A stretch of 64,000 nucleotides of DNA from Crossiella sp. SN42 (GTDB lineage Bacteria; Actinomycetota; Actinomycetes; Mycobacteriales; Pseudonocardiaceae): the NCBI RefSeq assembly GCF_023897065.1, contig NZ_JAMHIV010000040.1:1-64000 (forward strand). The letters are read 5' to 3'. The notes under the pieces are model-generated. The model saw only the letters and a list, made by a program, of their open reading frames with translations, was not told the DNA's origin and did not search any database. The position numbers were made by a program, and so were the translations under genes. Shown piece after piece: positions 8,965-19,862 of the stretch (within the stretch, counting starts at the first letter, position 1; each line of letters opens with the position of its first letter).

Positions 8965-9632
8965 CCAGCCGTCAACCGGGTGTGACGCGTCGCACTCCTG
9001 GGGACAACCCTGTGGATAATGTGGATAACTCCGTCACGCGTGGGGATGTGCCGCCACCTGACCCGGGCACTGATCGACCCTCTGTCACCTCTCCAGGTGG
9101 TTTCGCTGCGGAGGGTGAACACGGTCTGCGAGGGGTCGACTTGGCCAAGATGGCCCTGGCCGAGGCCCGCGCCGCCAACAAGCTGAAGCGGGACGCGGCC
9201 AAGGCCGCCCAGGCGCCGCGCGCGGGCGGGGCCAACGCGCAGCGCCGCCGCCGGTGGTCGGGACCGGGGGTGGATCACCGGGACCCGCAGCCGCTGGGCG
9301 CGCTGGCCGCGCGGATCGCCAGCGAGCGTGGCTGGACCGACAAGCTCTCCGGTGGCACCGTGTTCGGCAGCTGGGCCAAGCTGGTCGGGGCCGAGGTGGC
9401 CGAGCACGCCACCCCGCTCGCGCTCAAGGATGGTGAGCTGACCGTGCAGGCCAGCTCCACCGCATGGGCGACCCAGCTCAAGCTGCTCCAGCGCCAGCTG
9501 CTCAGTCAGATCCGCGCCGGCGTGGGCAAAGACGTGGTCAAACGCCTGCGGGTGCAGGGGCCGGCGGCGCCGAGCTGGCGGTACGGACCACGCCACGTGC
9601 CCGGCCGCGGCCCGCGAGACACCTATGGGTGA
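8961..9632 (+). CDS. dciA: DciA-type DUF721 helicase-loading factor
   Basis: A 223-residue DUF721 protein. Members of this family (DciA) act with the replicative helicase DnaB in bacteria without DnaC-type loaders. The low-complexity N-terminus (1-95) is basic and proline-rich. The conserved KH-like domain lies around 110-200, with [20 protein letters not shown] and [18 protein letters not shown]. The GTG start overlaps the recF stop, indicating coupled translation. Unusually, the first 25 codons contain three DnaA-box-like 9-mers (8999-9028), so the N-terminal peptide DNPVDNVDN is a by-product of, or shares sequence with, a DnaA-binding cluster. The DciA assignment rests on the domain and the recF-gyrB context. 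Confidence 0.85.
   Translation: MTSRQPGVTRRTPGDNPVDNVDNSVTRGDVPPPDPGTDRPSVTSPGGFAAEGEHGLRGVDLAKMALAEARAANKLKRDAAKAAQAPRAGGANAQRRRRWSGPGVDHRDPQPLGALAARIASERGWTDKLSGGTVFGSWAKLVGAEVAEHATPLALKDGELTVQASSTAWATQLKLLQRQLLSQIRAGVGKDVVKRLRVQGPAAPSWRYGPRHVPGRGPRDTYG
8999..9028 (-). promoter_or_regulatory. DnaA-box cluster within the start of dciA
   Basis: TGTGGATAA occurs twice (9011-9019, 9020-9028), each an exact reverse complement of TTATCCACA. TGGGGACAA (8999-9007) is the reverse complement of TTGTCCCCA, one base from the actinomycete consensus. All three share orientation and are packed into 30 bp about 3.7 kb from oriC. They could titrate DnaA or regulate the downstream gyrase genes. Confidence 0.7.
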
Positions 9633-9672
9633 CGTGGCGCGGCTGATTTTCTCCCAGGCCTCTTGACACTGA

Positions 9673-11802
<2,130 letters not shown>

Positions 11803-11853
11803 CCTCGGCGTGCACCACACCACCTGCTCGCCGTTTAGAAGGGACTTCTCGTC

Positions 11854-14421
11854 GTGACCGACATCCTCCCGCCGACGGGCGACCGCGTCGAACCGGTCGA
11901 TCTCCAGCAGGAGATGCAGCGCTCCTACGTCGACTACGCGATGAGCGTCATCGTCGGCCGGGCGCTGCCCGACGTGCGCGATGGCCTCAAGCCGGTGCAC
12001 CGCCGGGTGCTCTACTCGATGTTCGACACCGGCCTGCGCCCCGACCGCAGCTACGTCAAGTGCTCGCGCGTGGTCGGCGACGTCATGGGCAACTACCACC
12101 CGCACGGTGACTCCTCGATCTACGACGCGCTGGTCCGCCTGGCGCAGCCGTGGTCGATGCGCAACCCGCTGGTGGACGGTCAGGGCAACTTCGGCTCCTC
12201 CGGCAACGACCCGGCCGCGGCCATGCGGTACACCGAGGCCCGGCTGACCCACCTGGCCATGCACATGCTGGCCGACATCGAAGAAGACACCGTCGACTTC
12301 GCCGACAACTACGACGGCAAGACCAAGGAACCTCGGGTCCTGCCCGCGCGCATCCCCAACCTGCTGGTCAACGGCAGCCAGGGGATCGCGGTCGGCATGG
12401 CCACCAACATCCCCACGCACAACCTGCGTGAGGTGGCCGAGGGCGTGGTCTGGGCGCTGGAGAACTACGAGGCCAGCGACGAAGAGACGCTGGCCGCGAT
12501 GATGATGCGGATCAAGGGTCCCGACTTCCCGACCAAGGGCCTGATCCTGGGCACCCAGGGCATCGAGGACGCCTACCGCACCGGCCGCGGCTCGGTCCGG
12601 ATGCGCTCGGTGGTCGAGGTGGAGGAGGACGCCAAGGGGCGCACCATCCTCGTGGTCACCGAGCTGCCGTTCCAGGTCAACCCGGACAACCTGGTGGAGA
12701 ACATCGCCACCCTGGTCAGGGACGGCAAGCTCACCGGGATCGCGGACATCGCGGATGAGTCCAACAGCCGCAGCGGCATGCGGATCGTGGTCGCGCTCAA
12801 GCGGGACGCCGTGGCCAAGGTGGTGCTGAACAACCTCTACAAGCACACCCAGCTGCAGACCTCCTTCGGCGTGAACATGCTGGCCCTGGTCGACGGCGTG
12901 CCGCGCACGCTGCGGCTGGACCAGATGATCCGCTACTACGTGAAGCACCAGATCGAGGTCATCGTCCGCCGGACCAAGTACCGGCTGCGCAAGGCCGAGG
13001 AACGCGCCCACATCCTGCGCGGCCTGGTCAAGGCGCTGGACCTGCTCGACCAGGTGATCGCGCTGATCCGCTCCTCGGCCACGGTGGACATCGCCCGCAC
13101 CGGGCTGATCGAGCTGCTCGAAGTGGACGAGATCCAGGCCAACGCGATCCTGGAGATGCAGCTGCGCCGGCTGGCCGCCCTGGAGCGGCAGAAGATCGTC
13201 GATGAGCTGGCCGAGATCGAGGTCACCATCGCCGACCTCGAGGACATCCTGGCCAAGCCCGAGCGGCAGCGGCAGATCATCCGCGACGAGCTGATGGCCA
13301 TCGTGGAGAAGTACGGCGACGACCGGCGCACCCGGATCATCCCGTTCGACGGCGACATGTCCCTGGAGGACCTGATCGCGGTCGAGGACGTGGTGGTCAC
13401 GATCACCCGCACCGGCTACGCCAAGCGCACCAAGACCGACCTGTACCGGGCGCAGAAGCGCGGTGGCAAGGGCGTGCAGGGCGCGGCGCTCAAGCAGGAC
13501 GACATCGTGGCGCACTTCTTCGTGTGCTCCACCCACGACTGGATCCTGTTCTTCACCAACCAGGGCCGGGTCTACCGGGCCAAGGCCTTCGAGCTGCCCG
13601 AGGCCAACCGCAACGCGCGCGGGCAGCACGTGGCCAACCTGCTGGCCTTCCAGCCGGACGAGCACATCGCCCAGGCCATCCAGATCAAGGACTACCAGGT
13701 CGCGCCGTACCTGGTGCTGGCGACCAAGAACGGCCTGGTCAAGAAGAGCCGCCTGGCCGACTTCGACTCCAACCGCAGCGGTGGCCTGATCGGCATCAAC
13801 CTGCGCGAGGACGACGAGCTGGTCGGCGCGGTGCTGTGCTCGGCCGAGCAGGACCTGCTGCTGGTCTCCGCCGGTGGTCAGTCCATCCGGTTCCACGCCA
13901 CCGACGAGGCGCTGCGGCCGATGGGCCGGGCCACCTCCGGCGTGCTGGGCATGCGGTTCAACTCCGGTGACGAGCTGCTGGCCATGGCCGTGGTCGAGGA
14001 AGACCGGTTCGTGCTGATCGCCACCGACGGCGGCTACGCCAAGCGGACCCCGATCGAGGACTACCCGGTGCAGGGCCGCGGCGGCAAGGGCGTGCTCACC
14101 ATCCAGCACGACTCCCGGCGCGGGCGACTTGTCGGCGCGTTGGTGGTAGAGCTGGAAGACGAGATCTTCGCCATCACCTCAACGGGTGGTGTGATCCGGA
14201 CCACTGCGGCTGAGATCCGTAAAGCGGGTAGGCAGACCAAGGGTGTTCGGCTGATGAACCTCGGTGAGGGGACAACGCTGCTGGCGGTGGCCCGGAGTGC
14301 CGAGCAGGAGGCTGAGCCGGAGAATGATCTCGAGCCGGTGGATGGCTCGGTGCTGGAGGACGGCGCCGAGGCGGAAAACGGCTCGCCCGAGGAGAACGAC
14401 ACCGAGCAGAGCAACGAATAG
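11854..14421 (+). CDS. gyrA: DNA gyrase subunit A
   Basis: GyrA (855 residues) cuts and rejoins DNA in the gyrase A2B2 complex. The catalytic Tyr126 lies in AMRYTEARL. The quinolone-determining segment reads [12 protein letters not shown] (Ser87, Ser88, Asp91), without the Ala seen at the first serine in M. tuberculosis. The C-terminal beta-pinwheel contains the GyrA box as QKRGGKG. The last 45 residues are a strongly acidic tail. The start GTG is preceded by AGAAGGG (11837-11843). Confidence 0.98.
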   Translation: MTDILPPTGDRVEPVDLQQEMQRSYVDYAMSVIVGRALPDVRDGLKPVHRRVLYSMFDTGLRPDRSYVKCSRVVGDVMGNYHPHGDSSIYDALVRLAQPWSMRNPLVDGQGNFGSSGNDPAAAMRYTEARLTHLAMHMLADIEEDTVDFADNYDGKTKEPRVLPARIPNLLVNGSQGIAVGMATNIPTHNLREVAEGVVWALENYEASDEETLAAMMMRIKGPDFPTKGLILGTQGIEDAYRTGRGSVRMRSVVEVEEDAKGRTILVVTELPFQVNPDNLVENIATLVRDGKLTGIADIADESNSRSGMRIVVALKRDAVAKVVLNNLYKHTQLQTSFGVNMLALVDGVPRTLRLDQMIRYYVKHQIEVIVRRTKYRLRKAEERAHILRGLVKALDLLDQVIALIRSSATVDIARTGLIELLEVDEIQANAILEMQLRRLAALERQKIVDELAEIEVTIADLEDILAKPERQRQIIRDELMAIVEKYGDDRRTRIIPFDGDMSLEDLIAVEDVVVTITRTGYAKRTKTDLYRAQKRGGKGVQGAALKQDDIVAHFFVCSTHDWILFFTNQGRVYRAKAFELPEANRNARGQHVANLLAFQPDEHIAQAIQIKDYQVAPYLVLATKNGLVKKSRLADFDSNRSGGLIGINLREDDELVGAVLCSAEQDLLLVSAGGQSIRFHATDEALRPMGRATSGVLGMRFNSGDELLAMAVVEEDRFVLIATDGGYAKRTPIEDYPVQGRGGKGVLTIQHDSRRGRLVGALVVELEDEIFAITSTGGVIRTTAAEIRKAGRQTKGVRLMNLGEGTTLLAVARSAEQEAEPENDLEPVDGSVLEDGAEAENGSPEENDTEQSNE

Positions 14422-14471
14422 TCGCCTGAACGCGTCTCTTCGACGGACACCACCGTCGGTTAGGACTGCTG

Positions 14472-15302
14472 ATGACTTCACCGAACCAACCGGACAACCC
14501 CGCACAGCAGGCTGACAAGCCTGCTGACGAGGCCACCGTGATCACCGAGAAACCGGACGGTGCCGTGGCGGCGGGGCAATCCGGCGAGCCCGCGCCCGCG
14601 GCGCCGCCGGCCGAGGAGTTCGCGCAGGCATCGGCCGCCCCGCCGCCGTGGCAACGGGTGACCGTCGCCAACCAGCAGAGCGCACCGCCTGTTCCCGAAC
14701 CGCAGCGGGAGAGCTCGATCGACCAGCCGACGGCCGCGTTCCGGCCTGCGGCTCCGGTCGAGCACTCCCCGCCGCCGCAGCCCGATCTCGACGCCCCCAC
14801 GGTGTTCGGGACCGCGGCGGCCGCGCCCCAGCCGGACAACGGGCTGGGCGCGCTGGGCCGGGAGACGGTCAACTTCTCCGCAGCGGCGACCACGCCGCGA
14901 CCCGCGGTGGCCGCACCCAGCGCCCGCCGCACCGGCAGGGGCCCGCGCCGGGCCGCCCTCCAGGTCAAGCGGGTGGATCCGTGGTCGGTGCTCAAGCTCG
15001 CGCTGGTGCTGTCGGTCGCGCTGTTCTTCGTGTGGCTGGTCGCGGTCGGTGTGCTGTACGGCGTGCTCCAGGGCATGGGTGTCTGGGACTCGCTGAACAA
15101 CACCTACAAGGACCTGGTGACCAACGCGGACGGTGGCGCTGAGCCGCTGATCAGCGCGGGCAGGGTGTTCGGCGTCGCCGCTGTGGTGGGCGTGGTCAAC
15201 ATCGTGCTGTTCACCGCGCTGGCCACGGTCAGCGCGTTCGTCTACAACGTCTCGGCCGACCTGGCAGGCGGCGTTGAGGTCACTCTCTCCGAGCGCGAGT
15301 AG
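14472..15302 (+). CDS. DUF3566 transmembrane protein
   Basis: A 276-residue membrane protein of the DUF3566 family, regularly found directly after gyrA in actinomycetes. Residues 1-165 are a Pro/Ala-rich, probably disordered cytoplasmic region. Two transmembrane helices follow (about 175-200, ALVLSVALFFVWLVAVGVLY; and about 235-260, FGVAAVVGVVNIVLFTALAT), with VWDSLNNTYKDLVTNADGG between them. The biochemical role is unknown. It lies 50 nt after gyrA and is followed by a strong terminator, so it probably ends the gyrase transcript. Confidence 0.9.
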   Translation: MTSPNQPDNPAQQADKPADEATVITEKPDGAVAAGQSGEPAPAAPPAEEFAQASAAPPPWQRVTVANQQSAPPVPEPQRESSIDQPTAAFRPAAPVEHSPPPQPDLDAPTVFGTAAAAPQPDNGLGALGRETVNFSAAATTPRPAVAAPSARRTGRGPRRAALQVKRVDPWSVLKLALVLSVALFFVWLVAVGVLYGVLQGMGVWDSLNNTYKDLVTNADGGAEPLISAGRVFGVAAVVGVVNIVLFTALATVSAFVYNVSADLAGGVEVTLSERE

Positions 15303-15307
15303 AACTG

Positions 15308-15352
15308 CCGGACGGGGTGCCCCCCGATTTGGGCGGAGGGCACCCCGTCCGG
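15308..15352 (+). terminator. Terminator after the gyrase operon
   Basis: A perfect 15-bp stem (15308-15322 with 15338-15352) closes a 15-nt loop, starting 5 nt after the DUF3566 stop. No T-run follows, as is common in this genome. It separates the gyrase operon from tRNA-Ile. Confidence 0.8.
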
Positions 15353-15372
15353 TAATGTTCACCTCGGTTCAC

Positions 15373-15446
15373 GGGCCTGTAGCTCAGGTGGTTAGAGCGC
15401 TTCACTGATAATGAAGAGGTCGGAGGTTCAAGTCCTCCCAGGCCCA
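15373..15446 (+). tRNA. tRNA-Ile(GAT)
   Basis: A complete 74-nt cloverleaf. The acceptor stem pairs GGGCCTG with CAGGCCC, with A as discriminator. The anticodon stem TTCA/TGAA encloses a 7-nt loop CTGATAA, giving anticodon GAT. The T arm is GGAGG-TTCAAGT-CCTCC. CCA is not encoded. Ile and Ala tRNA genes near gyrA are typical of actinomycetes. Confidence 0.97.
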
Positions 15447-15517
15447 CTGCCCGCTGCTCCTTGGGGGGGCACCCGTATCGGGCACCAACCGCGTGCCGCT
15501 TTGGGAGGCGAACGTAC

Positions 15518-15640
15518 GTGAAGAAGCTTCTGGCACTTGCCGCAGTTGCCGGCGTCGTGCTCTTCTTTGTCAAGCGCAACCGTTCGGCGAAGGCCGAGGC
15601 GGACCTGTGGCGTGAGGCCACCGCTCCGACCGAGGGCTGA
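15518..15640 (+). CDS. DLW-39 family small membrane protein
   Basis: A 40-residue protein read directly from the sequence: a hydrophobic N-terminal segment (4-18) followed by a short charged tail ending ADLWREATAPTEG. The ADLW motif and length of about 39 identify the DLW-39 family, conserved between the Ile and Ala tRNA genes of actinomycetes and of unknown function. The GTG start follows GGGAGG (15503-15508) at 9 nt. A single membrane anchor with a short basic, then acidic, cytoplasmic tail is the likely topology. Confidence 0.9.
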   Translation: MKKLLALAAVAGVVLFFVKRNRSAKAEADLWREATAPTEG

Positions 15641-15700
15641 GTCGAACCGAAGGGCAAGGCGTGGCCGTCCAGGTACCGGCGGCCTCGCCAGTTGTCCTAC

Positions 15701-15773
15701 GGGGACGTAGCTCAATTGGCAGAGCACTGCCTTTGCAAGGCAGGGGTTAGGGGTTCGATTCCCCTCGTCTCCA
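15701..15773 (+). tRNA. tRNA-Ala(TGC)
   Basis: A complete 73-nt cloverleaf. The acceptor GGGGACG pairs with CGTCTCC (one G-U), with A as discriminator. The anticodon stem CTGCC/GGCAG encloses TTTGCAA, giving anticodon TGC. The T arm is GGGG-TTCGATT-CCCC. CCA is not encoded. Confidence 0.97.
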
Positions 15774-15832
15774 CTCGACGATGGGGGCTCCCTGCTCGCG
15801 GAGAGCGCTCGCCGGGTCGTCTCGTCATCACA

Positions 15833-15877
15833 CTGGGGGTGCAACCCCCAGACCCCGCCCGGGGGCGCTGCCCCCGG
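15833..15877. repeat. Double-hairpin G/C block
   Basis: Two adjacent perfect 8-bp hairpins with 3-nt loops: 15833-15840 with 15844-15851 (loop GCA), and 15859-15866 with 15870-15877 (loop GCT). They are joined by ACCCCGC and followed by GACCCCC. This paired design resembles intergenic palindromic blocks known from high-GC actinomycete genomes. It could be a terminator for tRNA-Ala or a dispersed repeat; only one copy is in this window. Confidence 0.75.
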
Positions 15878-15962
15878 ACCCCCGCTCGCGTTGTTAGGCG
15901 GCACCGAACTCTTGGTGTCGCCTTCTTTGCGTCTTAGGGCTTTGGGTTCGCCTGTGGGGAGT

Positions 15963-15986
15963 CGCTTGGGTGGTCGCTTGGGTGGT
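15963..15986. repeat. 12-bp direct repeat x2
   Basis: CGCTTGGGTGGT is repeated twice in tandem, with a 4-nt partial third copy. It lies in a T- and G-enriched noncoding stretch (about 15890-16110) before the AMIN-like gene; nothing else in that stretch is identifiable. Confidence 0.8.
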
Positions 15987-16111
15987 CGCTCCGGTAGTGG
16001 CGCTTATTCCTTCGTTGTTTGTGTTCCACCGTTTGCTTGGCAACCTGGTGGGTTGGTTTTGCGTCTGGGAGTCGTCAGGGATCGACGATCTTCGCAGGGG
16101 TGTGTTTAGCG

Positions 16112-16591
16112 ATGTCTGTTTTCCGCCGGTTGGCGGTCGTTGTCGTTTCGTTGTTCGCGGTGGTGGGGGTGATGGCTCCGGCGGCTTCGGCCGCGGTGGC
16201 GGGGCCGCCGCAGGTGAAGTTCCGGGCGGGTAGCCACGACGGGTATGACCGGGTGGTCTTTGAGTTCGTGGGGGCCAAGGCTCCGGGGTCTGTGCTGTTC
16301 CAACAGTTGGATGGGGAGCGGCCTTACTGGGGGCAGAGCGATCTTCGGGTTACCCAGCTGTGGGGGAAGCGGTTTCTCAAGCTGGCCTTGCCTTCGCCTG
16401 CTGGGGCTGAGCCCTATGTTGAGGTGATCGGGGAGAGAGTGGTCAACCACTCACTGCCGTTGGTGCGTGGGGCTGTGGTGAACGATCCTGGGCACGGGGG
16501 CAGCATGGAGGTTTCGGTGGGGCTGGTTCGGGACGCGGCCTACACGGTTCGGCACCAGGGACACCTGGTGATCATCGACTTCAAGCGCTGA
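16112..16591 (+). CDS. Secreted AMIN-like domain protein
   Basis: A 159-residue exported protein. The signal peptide (about 1-27) has a basic start (MSVFRRL), a hydrophobic core and an ASA cleavage motif. The mature part resembles the actinomycete AMIN-like fold: VKFRAGSHDGYDRVVFEF, then a beta-rich stretch ending HLVIIDFKR. AMIN domains bind cell-wall components or target proteins to the envelope. The ATG at 16112 is favoured because it begins the signal peptide; the upstream frame is not convincing. Third codon positions use many GGG, GTT and CTT codons, unlike the neighbouring genes. The domain call is moderate. Confidence 0.7.
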   Translation: MSVFRRLAVVVVSLFAVVGVMAPAASAAVAGPPQVKFRAGSHDGYDRVVFEFVGAKAPGSVLFQQLDGERPYWGQSDLRVTQLWGKRFLKLALPSPAGAEPYVEVIGERVVNHSLPLVRGAVVNDPGHGGSMEVSVGLVRDAAYTVRHQGHLVIIDFKR

Positions 16592-16627
16592 CGCGGTGGC
16601 GCGGGGGGCTCTAGGGTGGGCCGCGTT

Positions 16628-17173
16628 ATGAGACGACCACTGCTGCTCGTGCTGCCCGCGCTCTTGGCGCTCTCCGCTTGTGGGGGCGCTCCGCAGGATT
16701 CGGCTCCGCCCCAGACCTCGGCGCCGCCTGCTCAGGAGACCACCTCGGCCGGGCCCGCCCAGCCACCCGCGGTGCCGGTGCCCGCCACCGACGGTCCCTG
16801 TCCCTACCTGGACAAGGAGGAGGTGCGGGCGGCCAACGGGCAAGGGGTCGGCAAGGTCCGGATCTCCGAGGGGAAACCGAACCCGGCCTGCTTCTTCTAT
16901 CGGGCCGACAACAAGACGGTGCAGGCCATGGTGTGGATCTACAGCGGATCCGCCGAAGGGGCCAAGGCGGTGGTGGACGCCCAGGCGCCGGTCGCCGGGT
17001 CCTCGCCTGCCGACCTGCCCGGTGGCTGGAAGGGCGGGTCGAAGAAGACCGACAGCGGCGCGGTGTTCGCGGTGGCCAAGGGCGAGTACGCGCTCGTGGT
17101 GACCACGAACCAGGACCGCACCATCGCGGCCAAGCGGATCGCCACCGTGGCGGCGGGCAACCTGAAGCTGTGA
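16628..17173 (+). CDS. Putative lipoprotein, DUF2020-like
   Basis: A 181-residue predicted lipoprotein with a lipobox at the end of the signal peptide (ALLALSAC-GG, Cys about residue 18) and a Pro/Thr/Ser-rich linker. A compact domain (about 55-181) begins CPYLDKEEVRAANGQGVGKV and contains a second Cys in NPACFFYRAD, which could form a disulfide. It resembles the actinobacterial DUF2020/DUF3558 lipoprotein group by layout; I am not sure which. It is exported and probably membrane-anchored on the outer face. A terminator follows. Confidence 0.6.
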   Translation: MRRPLLLVLPALLALSACGGAPQDSAPPQTSAPPAQETTSAGPAQPPAVPVPATDGPCPYLDKEEVRAANGQGVGKVRISEGKPNPACFFYRADNKTVQAMVWIYSGSAEGAKAVVDAQAPVAGSSPADLPGGWKGGSKKTDSGAVFAVAKGEYALVVTTNQDRTIAAKRIATVAAGNLKL

Positions 17174-17180
17174 ACGGCGA

Positions 17181-17206
17181 GAGGGGCCGGGCGAACCCGG
17201 CCCCTC
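17181..17206. terminator. Bidirectional terminator
   Basis: A perfect 11-bp stem (17181-17191 with 17196-17206) closes the tetraloop CGAA. It lies between two convergent genes (16628-17173 plus, 17219-17758 minus) and probably serves both. Confidence 0.8.
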
Positions 17207-17218
17207 CTCGCGTCCGGC

Positions 17219-17758
17219 TCACTTCTGGCGCGCGGTCTCCGGGCGGTGCCCGTTGTCCGAGGGGCTGCCCACCGGGCGCTCCTCGCGGTCGCGCTCCTCT
17301 TCCTCGACCACCGGCTTGACCTCCTGCGGTCGCCGGGCGAGCACCACCGCGGCCACCGCACCGGCAGCGCCGAGCAACAGCACCGCGAACGGCCACTTGC
17401 GGCGCTTCGGCTTCGGGTCCAGCCGGGCGGCCAGGCGCTTCTTGGCCTTGCGGCCACGACGGCCGAGGTCCTTCTGCGCCTGCTTGGTCGCCTTGGCCAG
17501 CTCCTTGCGAGCCTTGCGGCCACGCTTGCCGAGCTCCTGGCTGAACTCCTCGGCCGTGCCGGCGACGCTGTGCGCCAGCTGCTGCGGCGTGAGCCCGCGC
17601 TTGGCCAGCTTCTTCTCCGCGCGCCGGCTCGCCCGCTTGGTGGCCTTGAGCCCTTCCGCGCCTGCCTGTTCGGCTCGCTTGCGCACCACGTGGATGCCGG
17701 TGCCCAACGCGCGCCCGACTTGCTCTCCGGCTCTGGCCAGGGTCCTTACCTCGTCCAT
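17219..17758 (-). CDS. Lys/Arg-rich single-pass membrane protein, unknown
   Basis: A 179-residue protein I cannot assign. Residues 1-118 are very basic, with many Lys-Arg pairs ([36 protein letters not shown]) of a histone-H1-like flavour. A transmembrane helix follows (about 121-141, [20 protein letters not shown]), then a short acidic tail (EEEERDREE). The basic region would lie in the cytoplasm if the positive-inside rule holds, and could contact DNA, RNA or phospholipid heads. It is convergent with the lipoprotein gene and divergent from ppiA. Confidence 0.7.
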   Translation of the reverse strand: MDEVRTLARAGEQVGRALGTGIHVVRKRAEQAGAEGLKATKRASRRAEKKLAKRGLTPQQLAHSVAGTAEEFSQELGKRGRKARKELAKATKQAQKDLGRRGRKAKKRLAARLDPKPKRRKWPFAVLLLGAAGAVAAVVLARRPQEVKPVVEEEERDREERPVGSPSDNGHRPETARQK

Positions 17759-17851
17759 GCCTGCCTCCCGAGCGTGACGACGGCCTCGTCAACGCGTTAC
17801 CCCATCCTGCCCCTTCTCACACGATCCCGCCGTGGATGGCACCATGGGTCG

Positions 17852-18403
17852 GTGGCTGACAGCACTGAATCGCTCGTTGGGGCGACCGTGACCGCGACCC
17901 TGCACACCTCCGAAGGCGAGGTCAGGATCAAGCTGTTCCCGGACTACGCGCCCAAGACGGTGAAGAACTTCGTCGGGCTTGCCGAGGGCAGCAAGCCTTA
18001 CACCACCGAGAACGCCGCCGGGGAGCGCTCCGGCCCGTTCTACGACGGTTCGGTGTTCCACCGGGTCATCGCCGGGTTCATGATCCAGGGCGGCGACCCG
18101 ACCGGCACCGGCCGCGGCGGCCCCGGCTACACCTTCGCCGACGAGTTCAACTCCGAGTTGCGCTTCGACCGGCCGTACCTGCTGGCCATGGCCAACGCGG
18201 GTCCCGGCACCAACGGCTCCCAGTTCTTCATCACCATGGGCCCGACCCCGCACCTGAACATGAAGCACACCATCTTCGGCGAGGTCGCCGACCAGGCCTC
18301 CCGCGCCGTGGTGGACACCATCGGGCAGGCCGAGACCGACCGGATGGACCGGCCGATCAAGGAGGTCGTCATCGAGCGCGTGACGGTCTCGGTCGAGCGC
18401 TGA
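17852..18403 (+). CDS. ppiA: Peptidyl-prolyl cis-trans isomerase, cyclophilin type
   Basis: A 183-residue cyclophilin that catalyses cis-trans isomerisation of X-Pro bonds during folding. The active-site stretch [19 protein letters not shown] and the [10 protein letters not shown] motif are intact. There is no signal peptide, so it is cytoplasmic, like M. tuberculosis PpiA (Rv0009), whose position it matches. I chose GTG 17852 ([18 protein letters not shown]); a GTG at 17888 would give a shorter form. No strong ribosome-binding site is visible. Confidence 0.92.
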   Translation: MADSTESLVGATVTATLHTSEGEVRIKLFPDYAPKTVKNFVGLAEGSKPYTTENAAGERSGPFYDGSVFHRVIAGFMIQGGDPTGTGRGGPGYTFADEFNSELRFDRPYLLAMANAGPGTNGSQFFITMGPTPHLNMKHTIFGEVADQASRAVVDTIGQAETDRMDRPIKEVVIERVTVSVER

Positions 18404-18413
18404 GCCGGCGGCG

Positions 18414-19307
18414 ATGACCCCTCCGCACACGCTGCCCAGATGCACGCGGCACCAGGACGAGGAGACCGGGCTCAGCTGCACCCGCTGCGGCAAGCCCTAC
18501 TGCTACCGGTGCCTCAGCGACGCGCCGGTCGGCAAGCAGTGCGTGGACTGCGTGGCCGAGGGCAAGCGGACCCAGCGCCGGGGCACCAACCTGGTCGGCA
18601 ACGAGGACGAGCAGATTCGCCCGATCGTGACCCCGGTGCTGATCGTGCTGAACGTCGCGCTCTTCGTGCTCACCGCGGTGCAGGCCGGCGGGGTGAACGA
18701 CCTGCGGGAGTCCTGGGTCTACGACAACGGCTCGATGTGGCAGGTCGCGGTCGCCGGGGACCAGTGGTGGCGGCTGCTGACCAGCGAGTTCCTGCACGTG
18801 GCGCCGTGGCACCTCGCGGTCAACATGTTCTCGCTGTGGATGCTCGGCCAGGAGTTGGAGCCGCTGTTCGGGCGGATCCGGTTCGCGGTGCTCTACCTGC
18901 TGTCCGGGATCGGCGCCTCGGTGGCGATCTTCCTGTTCTCCGACAGCGCGGTCGGCGCCTCCGGCGCGATCTTCGGCCTGCTCGGCGCGGTGGTGATCGT
19001 GTTCATCCGGCGGCGGCAGAGCCTGCAGCCGCTGGCCATGGTGTTCGGGCTGAACGTGGTGTTCGGCCTGTTCATCGGCAACGTGTCCTGGGTCGGCCAC
19101 GGCGGCGGCCTGGTCACCGGCGCGCTGATCGCGGCCGGGCTGATCTACGTGCCGGTGGCCACCAGGAAGCTGTGGCAGACCATCAACGTGGTGGCGATCA
19201 CGCTGGCCCTGGCCGGGCTGGCGATCTTCCAGTACTACGAGCTGCCCAGGTTCGAGTGCAGCCCGCCCGGCGAGCGCACCACCTGCGTGCTGGCCGAGCG
19301 AAACTAG
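18414..19307 (+). CDS. Rhomboid family intramembrane serine protease
   Basis: A 297-residue rhomboid protease. The catalytic dyad is Ser183 in VGASGAIFGLLG (GxSG) and His229 in WVGHGGGLVTG. The HxxxN motif is present as HLAVNMFSLWMLGQELEP. The N-terminal cytoplasmic segment (1-60) holds a B-box-like zinc-binding cluster (CTRHQDEETGLSCTRCGKP, CYRCL, CVDC), common in actinomycete rhomboids. About six transmembrane helices follow. It starts 10 nt after ppiA and is probably co-transcribed. Substrates are unknown. Confidence 0.93.
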   Translation: MTPPHTLPRCTRHQDEETGLSCTRCGKPYCYRCLSDAPVGKQCVDCVAEGKRTQRRGTNLVGNEDEQIRPIVTPVLIVLNVALFVLTAVQAGGVNDLRESWVYDNGSMWQVAVAGDQWWRLLTSEFLHVAPWHLAVNMFSLWMLGQELEPLFGRIRFAVLYLLSGIGASVAIFLFSDSAVGASGAIFGLLGAVVIVFIRRRQSLQPLAMVFGLNVVFGLFIGNVSWVGHGGGLVTGALIAAGLIYVPVATRKLWQTINVVAITLALAGLAIFQYYELPRFECSPPGERTTCVLAERN

Positions 19308-19757
19308 TCAGGCGAGGCCGCGCAGTTCCGTGAGCTGCGCGGCCACCTCCTCGGGGTCCGTGCCCAGGTCGAGCCTGCCGAGCACGAACAGGCGCTCCGC
19401 CTCGCCCTGGGTGATCTCGATCTCCAGTACCGCGACCCTGCGGCCCAGCCGCTGGGTGTGCACGAGCCTGGTGCCGACCTCGGCCCACGGCCACTGCTGG
19501 GTCCGGAACAGGCCACGCAGGGTCAACCCCATCGGGCCGGCGACCAGCCTCGGCCGGGCGACGGTGCCGAACAGCGCGGCGAAGCCCAGGACCAGGGCGG
19601 TGACCGCGGCGATCACCCGGCCTGCCGGATCGGTGGTGACGGTCAGCCAGACCGCGGCGAGCGCGGCGAAGGTCCAGCCGACGGCCACCAGGGCGGGGTT
19701 CGCTGACCAGGCAATTTGCCGACTCTGGCCCGTTGACCAGGGCATCTGCTCGTTCAC
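19308..19757 (-). CDS. PH-domain membrane protein (Rv0010c-like)
   Basis: A 149-residue protein with two N-terminal transmembrane helices (about 22-60, LVAVGWTFAALAAVWLTV and VIAAVTALVLGFAALFG). A bacterial PH-like beta domain follows (65-149; RPRLVAGPMGLTLRGLFRTQQWPWAEV). The family is of unknown biochemical function and sits beside crgA in actinomycetes, as here. The start is GTG at 19757. It is directly convergent with the rhomboid gene, with no bases between the two stop codons. Confidence 0.82.
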   Translation of the reverse strand: MNEQMPWSTGQSRQIAWSANPALVAVGWTFAALAAVWLTVTTDPAGRVIAAVTALVLGFAALFGTVARPRLVAGPMGLTLRGLFRTQQWPWAEVGTRLVHTQRLGRRVAVLEIEITQGEAERLFVLGRLDLGTDPEEVAAQLTELRGLA

Positions 19758-19862
19758 CCGTCCAGCTTGCCCGGTTGAGGGCGTTCCGTCTGCCCCGTTG
19801 CGCCCAGCGGTACAACCACATCATGTTGTGTGCCCCCGGCACTGGGGACCGGCTATGGGGTG

